Assembly (NCBI GenBank): GCA_023213315.1
Contig: JAKCPI010012441.1
Coordinates: 124,001-188,000 of the forward strand
DNA: 64,000 nucleotides
Origin: Euborellia annulipes
Taxonomy: Eukaryota; Arthropoda; Insecta; Dermaptera; Anisolabididae
Direction: 5' to 3'
The notes under the pieces were generated by a model, which worked only from the letters and a program-made list of their open reading frames with translations, was not told the origin of the DNA and searched no databases. Both the position numbers and the translations under genes were made by a program. The stretch's first letter is position 1. Every line of letters begins with the position of its first letter. Of this stretch, positions 58,249 through 64,000 are shown one piece after another.

Positions 58249-58284
<36 letters not shown>

Positions 58285-58512
58285 GTTTATATTATATATA
58301 TATATATATATATATAAACCTGTTATGCACTAAAAAATTAATACCAAACATGAGTATATCCCGAATCCCTCTAAAAAAATATTTGGAACAAGCTGCTGAA
58401 ATACAAAAGTATTTCCGGAGATGTTTGTCGATTGGTCACAGAAAATATATAAACAGAGATGAATTTTCTTCATGGCTTACAAACGTGATATACCGGTACA
58501 TTTATATAATAT

Positions 58513-58551
<39 letters not shown>

Positions 58552-58642
58552 AGCAGGCGCCCTTCCCGCTTTCGGCGGGTTATTACGGCCCGGCAGGGGA
58601 TTCTGGCATAGCTATTTCGGCCTCACTTGCGTATTTTGTCGA

Positions 58643-58675
<33 letters not shown>

Positions 58676-60570
58676 CAAATCAATCTTATTAATGAGAATA
58701 AAATTTTCAACTCTTTTACTAATATATTTTTTTCTTTTTTAGTGTTATTAGTTTACTTCTCAGAAAGTATAAACACGATTGCAGCAAACAATTGGAGGTG
58801 AATATTTTTTAATTTTTTTTTTTTTTTACATTTATAATCTATTTCTATTAATATTGATTTTTTTTCTTTTAGCATTTTCTCAAATCAACAATATTTCGAC
58901 AGCAAAGGGATGTTCATTTCAATCGTCTTCTCTGTGCCTATCCTCTTAAATTGTATGATATTAGTGGTGAGTAAAAGAAAACTTTTTTTACATATATGAT
59001 AAAATAGTTTTAAATCCAGGTATTAAACTTTTAACATAAATATAAATTATGATCGTTAAATTTAGTATTTTTATCTCGTAATTGCAATGCTAATATATAT
59101 TATCTCTATTTTCATACCTAAATATAAAATACGTGACTATCAGTTATTCAATGAAATTAAAAAGAAGCAAACAAAATAGGAGTTAGTTAATGGAAATAAA
59201 ATATCAAGGGAGACCAGGAGGCATATATCTATAGTTTGAGACCCCCGTGGGATCTATTGTTTATTTTTATTAATTAAGATATTTAAAAGTAAATTTGAAG
59301 TTTCTTTTATTAGACAAATTTTAGCATTTTTGCAATAATATATACAGGTAGGTCAATTATTTTGTAATTGACCTTCTATAAAACTCCGCTACTTCAAATC
59401 AAAAATAAAGTACGTTGTTAGATAATATTTTTTCAAGTGGAAAACAAATTAATATTCAATTAGAATGATCTATTTAAACGTCAGACGATTTAACACAATA
59501 GCTATTTAAGAATAAGAATAATAAAGCAAGGTTACCGTATTTTTAAATTATTAAATAATACATAGTAGAAAATTAATTGTAGAACTAAAATGATCAATAG
59601 TAAAGGTATCTAATTAAAAAAAACAATTTAATAAATCTAAATAAAAAAGTTTGCATATTAGGCCTATCTCTTTTTTTTTGGAGAGATTCCAATTTTCATT
59701 TACATTAAAATATCAATAAAATTATACAATTCCAAGTTTCTTCTGAATATCTAATGATAAAAAAAATGGCTTGTTGACATTCTTTAGTTATATAATTAAG
59801 TAAATACAATTATCGGTGATTTATACATAGAGAGAAAAAAAAACTGAACTAATCCCTTAGATAAAAATTAAAAAGATAGGTAATTTAATTAATAACATTT
59901 AGAAAAATAAAACTAAATATTTTTTTATCTTTGTCGCGTCTATTCAGATAAAATTTTTAATACAATTAATTATTTAAAGCAAGTTAGTGGGAGGAGGTTC
60001 AAAGGGGAACTGGGGGGGGGGGGGTTGAACTTTCGCCTCTAAATCAATTTATTTCATATAAAAATGAAGGTTATTTAATTTTCAATAAATACTCTCAATA
60101 TTTATTATTGTTATAATTTCCATCAAGAAAGAGTTGCAAATGCAGGTACCATTTTATTGGACTGACGTTTCAGTCTCGACAAAAATCTTCAGGGCCCAAT
60201 AAGAGTCAAGAATGTATAGAAAAGAGAAAGTATGATAGATCTTGAAATCTCTCACCTGATGAGCTTCATTACATATAACCTGAGGCGTAGCCAAAAATCT
60301 TTAATTAGAGAAGGGGGGGGGGGGGGTCAAAACAGAATGCCACCTCCCCCCTCCCCAGTAATGGGGCAGTTTAAGAAGCCTACAGGAAATATAATACACC
60401 AGAAAATACTTTTCTTTTTTTAAAATACAATACATTTGCAAAATTGCTAGCGCAAATTATTAAATTTTTTGTATTATAGAGCTTAAATATTATATCTAGT
60501 CATGGCTTGGATCCCATGGGGTTTTGAACTCCCCAAGCCTCCCCGTGGCTAGGCCTAATACACAATATAT

Positions 60571-60623
<53 letters not shown>

Positions 60624-63034
60624 TAATAAATAATAATAATGTTTATTGATCATGTATAATACATTATAATAGCATTTAATTTTTGTGGTTTCGGCTCACT
60701 CTCCGAAGATGATTCTTCAGATGGTTCCCAAAATTAATTCTTTTTCTTTTTACATCATTTCTTAGGGTAAAAATATTCCAAAAAAAAAAATCCACCTTCA
60801 TTAATATAAAAAAATTACAAAAAAATCATAAAAAAAAAACTGTTCAGCTGAATTATAGTCGGGTCTTAAAATTGGAGATTAGGACATTTCTATATATTTA
60901 CTTTCTTGACACCTATTGGGTCCTGAAAATGGCCTCTATCGAATACGAAACGTCAACCCAATAAAATGTTAAAAAAAAAAAACTTGCCTGCCAGTTTCTG
61001 CATTTGGAACTCTTCCTTGATAGAACTTTACTACCATCTATATATATAATTCACTAATGTCCGTCTGTCTGTCTTTCTGTATGTCCGTCTGTCTGTCACG
61101 CTCTATTTTAGGCAACTCTCCCGTTGGAATTTTGAAATGAAATTTTTTATGCATAAAGAGGACCTTCTCGGGATTACAGGAAAATTATTTTCATCCCGAA
61201 ATTCCCATAACTTTTTGAGTTATTAATTTTTAAAGTTACGATTTCTCCCATAGGAAATATATTCAAAAAGGAGTAATTTTTACACCCAAATCATTGTGTC
61301 TATGGGAGATTATTCTGATCCTCTCATTTCGTTGCCATGCTACGCTAGTGCGCATTACTTTATAATCGGCTCTTATATCTAGCTAATGATTGAAAATAAA
61401 ATATCGAGAGGGGTTTGCCTCGGGTCTCTAAAACGGCACTCTTGAGAGAGATCGATTGAAAACTTGAGTCACAGATTGCCTTCATTTTTGCCCTTTTTTT
61501 CTTATTGCTTATCTTTTAAATTTTTTTCGCATTTAAAAAATCCTTACGGAACAGATTCTCATATGAACATAAAATCTTGTTTATATTTTTGTTTCATTAA
61601 AAAAAATAAAATTTTCATCTAACTACTCAAGGTCTCGTTCGCCTCTTTATTTGCATGAATCGACACAAATAATATACAAAAAAAAAATATTTTTTTTTTA
61701 TTATGTTAAATAAATAATTAATAATGTGATGTTAGTTTTGTTTACCTAAGAGCCATCACTATACAAGATTAGATAAAAGCTTTTAAATTTTTGTTTGGCT
61801 TCTTTAACACAAGTATGTGTCTAAATTCCTTCCGGTCTCAGACGTTTTCTATTCTATAAATAAATTAGTAAGCGAAAAATAAGTAAACGATCGAACGGAT
61901 ATGTATAGAAAGAAGATCGATATGTTCTAAATGATAGACATATGGATCTAATAAATTATCTAATCATATAGAAGAGGAAAATTTATGGCATATAAATAAT
62001 AAAACGCTCTGTCTCAAAAAAAAAAAAATATATTTTCGAAAAAAAAAGAATTTTTACATAATAATCGGAACTTAAAAAAAAAATCTGGTGTGACTTAACG
62101 CACCAGATTTTTTGTGACAAGATACAGTATATTTAGTTTACCATAGCACCTTGGTTCCAAACTTGACCACTTGCGTTTCATAGATGGCTCTGGGTCTATT
62201 CTAAGGAAAATATTGGACAACAAAGGATAGAACAAAAGATCAACTAATGGTCGCAGTTAAAGTGCCTTAGGTCCAAATAATAATAATAATAATAATAGAT
62301 GGCTCTGAGTTACGAATGCTTACATTGAAAAGAATCTGAAATACTACATCAGTAAACTGTATTTCAAATACGTTTTAGGAAAAAACTTATCAATATACTT
62401 TTTTAAGAATATCTAAAATATAGTTGATTTATGAACTTTAATCAAAATCGTTCCAGTGAATTTTGAAAAATTCGAAAAAAACTACAAAAGTACATTAGTA
62501 AAGTGTACTTCCAATACGTTTTAGTAAAAAACTTATTAATATACTTTTTAAAGAACATCTAAAAAATAGTTCATTTATGAATTTTGATCAAAATCGTTCC
62601 GGCAAATTTTGGCAAATTCGAAAAAAGCTAAAAAAGTACATCAGTAAAGTGTACTTCAAATAATTTTCTCGAAAAAACTTACTGATACACTTTTTAAAGA
62701 CCATCTAAAAAATAGTTGAATTATAAACTTTAATCAAAATTGATAGGCCAAATTTTGAGAAATTCGAAAAAACTGAAAAAGTGCTTCAGTAAAGTACTAA
62801 TACTTTTTGGCCAATTTTGTTCACAAGTTTATTTTAACTATCCGGAAGGTTAACTAACTTAAATATAAAATTTCAACCTAGTAGCTCATTTCTTTCATGC
62901 CTTAAATCATCACACACAGACATGCTGCGAAAACCACTTTTTTTGGACTCAGGGGACCTCAAAACGTATATTTCCATCAAATTCTCGAATCTTTAACATG
63001 AATCCAATACTATTTCTCTCTCTGTCTCTCTCTG

Positions 63035-63082
<48 letters not shown>

Positions 63083-63469
63083 ACATAAATAGGCAAGTGA
63101 AAGTAATAAAATGACAAGAATAAATCAAAATTTTTCTTTTGTAACAATCCACCAGCAGTATTTTTAATCAACTCCAAACAAGAAACTACTGTTTATGAAA
63201 AATTCGAACCCTTCTTTATTTACAAGAGCATATCCAAGAAAAATATCTAGAATATTACTCAAGATAAACATGCTTCTAATTCAGGAAATTTATTCATCCC
63301 CCAGGCGAATTGGCTGTGGCAATCGAGTCAACTGATGACGAATCTGAAACGTGCACAACTCCGAGCAAAACTTTCAGTGAACGCTGAGACGGCGAATACG
63401 GCGAAGACACCATCAACACTGTCACCGTCAGCATCATCTCAACATATTAATGACAAGAAGAACGAATGA
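56886..63469 (+). CDS. TMEM18: TMEM18, transmembrane protein 18
   Basis: Exons 56886-56972, 57069-57186, 58743-58797, 58873-58966, 63305-63469; phases 0,1,2,0 at the junctions, all GT-AG, 172 residues (human 140). Conserved blocks: [14 protein letters not shown] (human DWTEPWLMGLATFH), [20 protein letters not shown] and [17 protein letters not shown] (human [20 protein letters not shown] and [17 protein letters not shown]), and LMTNLKRAQ (human VMTDLKNAQ). Three to four hydrophobic segments. TMEM18 is a small multi-pass protein of the inner nuclear membrane/ER region, linked in vertebrates to body-weight regulation. The C-terminal tail after the conserved part is Thr/Ser/Ala-rich here and ends KKNE. 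Confidence 0.95.
57069..57186 (+). CDS. TMEM18: TMEM18 exon 2
   Basis: Acceptor TATTATAG, donor GTAAGT. Encodes [20 protein letters not shown] and [10 protein letters not shown], covering the first membrane segment. Confidence 0.94.
57555..57740 (-). mobile_element. SINE body fragment (family of 5340-5576)
   Basis: A T-run (the tail on the minus strand), then CACACACATTCACACTGTC, TTCGGCAGCTCAGGCC and GGGTCCAGGCATTTTT. The tRNA-like head is truncated. Lies in TMEM18 intron 2. Confidence 0.6.
57955..57990 (-). ncRNA. hammerhead-ribozyme-like core
   Basis: On the minus strand: CTGAGGA, an AT-rich loop closed by GGAT/GTCC-type pairing, then GAAACGTC. Box intact. Confidence 0.5.
58150..58185 (+). 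ncRNA. hammerhead-ribozyme-like core
   Basis: CTGAGGA, stem GGAC...GTCC, then GAAACGTC. Box and stem II are intact. Confidence 0.55.
58350..58495 (+). CDS. possible nested first exon, LYR-motif-like
   Basis: Inside TMEM18 intron 2. ATG then [20 protein letters not shown] and [18 protein letters not shown], ending at a possible donor (CCG-GTACAT). The pattern SR-P...LK-(F/Y)L...Y-RR-L loosely recalls the start of LYRM2-type mitochondrial proteins, but the Leu-Tyr-Arg triplet itself is absent and no second exon was found. Could also be a chance frame beside a (TA)n tract. Confidence 0.25.
58743..58797 (+). CDS. TMEM18: TMEM18 exon 3
   Basis: Acceptor TTCTTTTTTAG, donor GTGAAT. Encodes [17 protein letters not shown], the second membrane segment and the conserved NxxAxxNW. 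Confidence 0.93.
58873..58966 (+). CDS. TMEM18: TMEM18 exon 4
   Basis: Acceptor TTCTTTTAG, donor GTGAGT. Encodes [20 protein letters not shown] and [10 protein letters not shown], the most conserved part of the family. Confidence 0.95.
58967..60121. other. TMEM18 intron 4, first part: AT-rich, no feature recognised
   Basis: Only homopolymer runs (a G tract near 60013-60024) and simple AT-rich sequence. Confidence 0.5.
60164..60192 (-). ncRNA. hammerhead-ribozyme-like core
   Basis: On the minus strand: CTGAAGA, a weak hairpin, then GAAACGTCA. The partner at 60923-60954 reads CTGAAAA and is decayed. Confidence 0.4.
60688..60720 (-). ncRNA. hammerhead-ribozyme-like core
   Basis: On the minus strand: CTGAAGA, then a hairpin ATCATCTTCGGAGAGTGAGCC, then GAAAC. 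Unpaired with any nearby copy. Confidence 0.35.
61037..61400 (+). mobile_element. possible Helitron-like fragment
   Basis: Begins TCTATATATATAATTCACTA after an A, with GTCCGTCTGTCTGTCACGCT shared with 32323-32680. A CTAG-T occurs near 61344 but without a convincing upstream hairpin. Confidence 0.35.
61401..62078. other. TMEM18 intron 4, AT-rich, no feature recognised
   Basis: No coding, terminal-repeat or RNA signature was identified. Confidence 0.5.
62079..63106 (+). mobile_element. TGGTGTGAC-family repeat, copy 10, internally expanded
   Basis: Starts with a shortened stem (TCTGGTGTGAC directly joined to its complement) and ends with a TA tract and AGGCAAGTGAAAGTAATAA. The internal block with TCGAAAAAACT and GTACATCAGTAAAGT is repeated: phase marks at 62345, 62491, 62637 and 62782 give a period of about 146 bp. 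This makes the copy longer than the others. Confidence 0.7.
63305..63469 (+). CDS. TMEM18: TMEM18 exon 5
   Basis: Acceptor TTCATCCCCCAG. Encodes [20 protein letters not shown], then a polar tail, and TGA at 63467-63469. Separated from exon 4 by a 4.3-kb repeat-filled intron. Confidence 0.93.
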   Translation, partial: ANWLWQSSQLMTNLKRAQLRAKLSVNAETANTAKTPSTLSPSASSQHINDKKNE

Positions 63470-64000
63470 TACCGTCTTATTGGCATCATGTTATTGTTGT
63501 TGCTGTTGTTGTTGATGTTGTTATGGTTTGTAAACCAGACCTGATTTGCCTGTAACCGGTCTCCTCCTAGTCACGTCCCTCCTGCTTTTGTCTCCAAGGA
63601 CATGATCGCCGCCACTGCCTACCACCCACGCACTCTCGTTAATGTCAATTTAGCAGATCAAAAAAGCCATTTGCATTTATATATACATATATATTAACGT
63701 AACTATCCTAAATGAGTGCATTAACATTCTGAAGATGACGTGTCAAAAATTTGTTTAAATTTAACGAAATTTTTTATAGATTTTTTTTTTCTTATAAATA
63801 TGTATTTCTATCTAAAGAAGTGAATTATTTCTTCTGATTTCACATATTTATTAGTGAGCACCGCAGGACAAAGTTCCATCCTTCATTTAAAATTCAAATG
63901 AATTATTTCGAACATTAATCAAAATTAGCTATACAAATACATTTATTATTCAACATTATCTTATTTAAATAAATAAGAAAGGAGTCCAAAAGATCTTTCA
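63470..64000 (+). other. TMEM18 3' UTR and downstream DNA
   Basis: No further frame was found. 63490-63520 holds GTTGTTGCTGTTGTTGTTG repeats. AATAAA at 63968-63973 is a candidate polyadenylation signal near the window edge. Confidence 0.4.

Larger units (their letters stand above)
57888..58252. repeat. foldback of the AGCAAGTACAGG family with two intact hammerhead-like cores
   Basis: Arms begin AATGGAAAAGAACAAGTACA, share GCCTTTGGATG(C/T)CAAATGCC, the core and TTATAAAC, and are about 130 bp each. The centre carries ACATGTGCACAAATTCGTG as in 43044-43382. Lies in TMEM18 intron 2. Confidence 0.8.
60122..61020. repeat. foldback with hammerhead-like arms, interrupted
   Basis: Arms share TCAAGAAAGAGTTGCAAATG / complement, ATTTTATTGG and the GACGTTTCAG / GAAACGTCAA cores. 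The spacer holds a (TA)n tract (about 60566-60620) and a further core at 60688-60720. Confidence 0.65.

Overview
This is an animal (eukaryotic) nuclear window: very AT-rich, with short exons of higher GC separated by long repeat-filled introns and clean GT-AG junctions. An arthropod is likely, because one gene looks like insect kenny and the repeat content is dense and young. A crustacean such as a copepod (salmon-louse-like) is my best guess, but the sequence alone does not prove it.

Three protein-coding genes can be reconstructed exon by exon with every splice phase consistent. (1) A plus-strand FNDC3 (fibronectin type III domain-containing 3) gene: 17 exons from 1616 to 36703 coding 1155 residues, with a proline/alanine-rich head, nine FN3 domains and a C-terminal tail anchor. 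Its first exon or exons lie upstream of the window. (2) A minus-strand optineurin/NEMO (kenny) family gene, 56357 down to 47647: seven exons, 316 residues, with an LC3-interacting-like motif near the N terminus, a NEMO coiled coil and a C-terminal ubiquitin-binding UBAN motif, but no visible zinc finger. (3) A plus-strand TMEM18 gene, 56886 to 63469: five exons, 172 residues. Genes 2 and 3 are head to head, 528 bp apart, and probably share a promoter region. FNDC3 and the NEMO-like gene converge across about 11 kb of repeats (36704-47646).

Most remaining sequence is mobile DNA, much of it nested. I see hAT-type elements with 8-bp target duplications (10983-11336 holding 11174-11303; 29695-30979; 33388-33644; 39001-39387). 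There is a mariner-type MITE with TA duplications (19861-20086), a complete non-autonomous Helitron carrying an array of about 117-bp repeats (51061-52440), tRNA-derived SINEs, a LINE tail fragment (48245-48493), and a home-grown family of about 700 bp with a TCTGGTGTGAC hairpin (at least ten copies).

The most striking pattern is a set of more than twenty short motifs of the form CTGANGA - short hairpin - GAAA(C), the conserved core of hammerhead ribozymes. They sit mostly in facing pairs in the arms of foldback repeats (13.4-14.5, 16.1-16.3, 19.6-20.3, 31.4-31.7, 44.9-45.2, 48.0-48.8, 50.3-52.6, 57.9-58.3 and 60.1-61.0 kb). This is the arrangement expected of Penelope-like-element or retrozyme remnants. 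Separately, 28448-28691 is a perfect 116-bp-arm palindrome of what looks like a piece of a spliced gene (it includes a 67-bp GT-AG intron), a candidate hairpin-RNA locus inside an FNDC3 intron.
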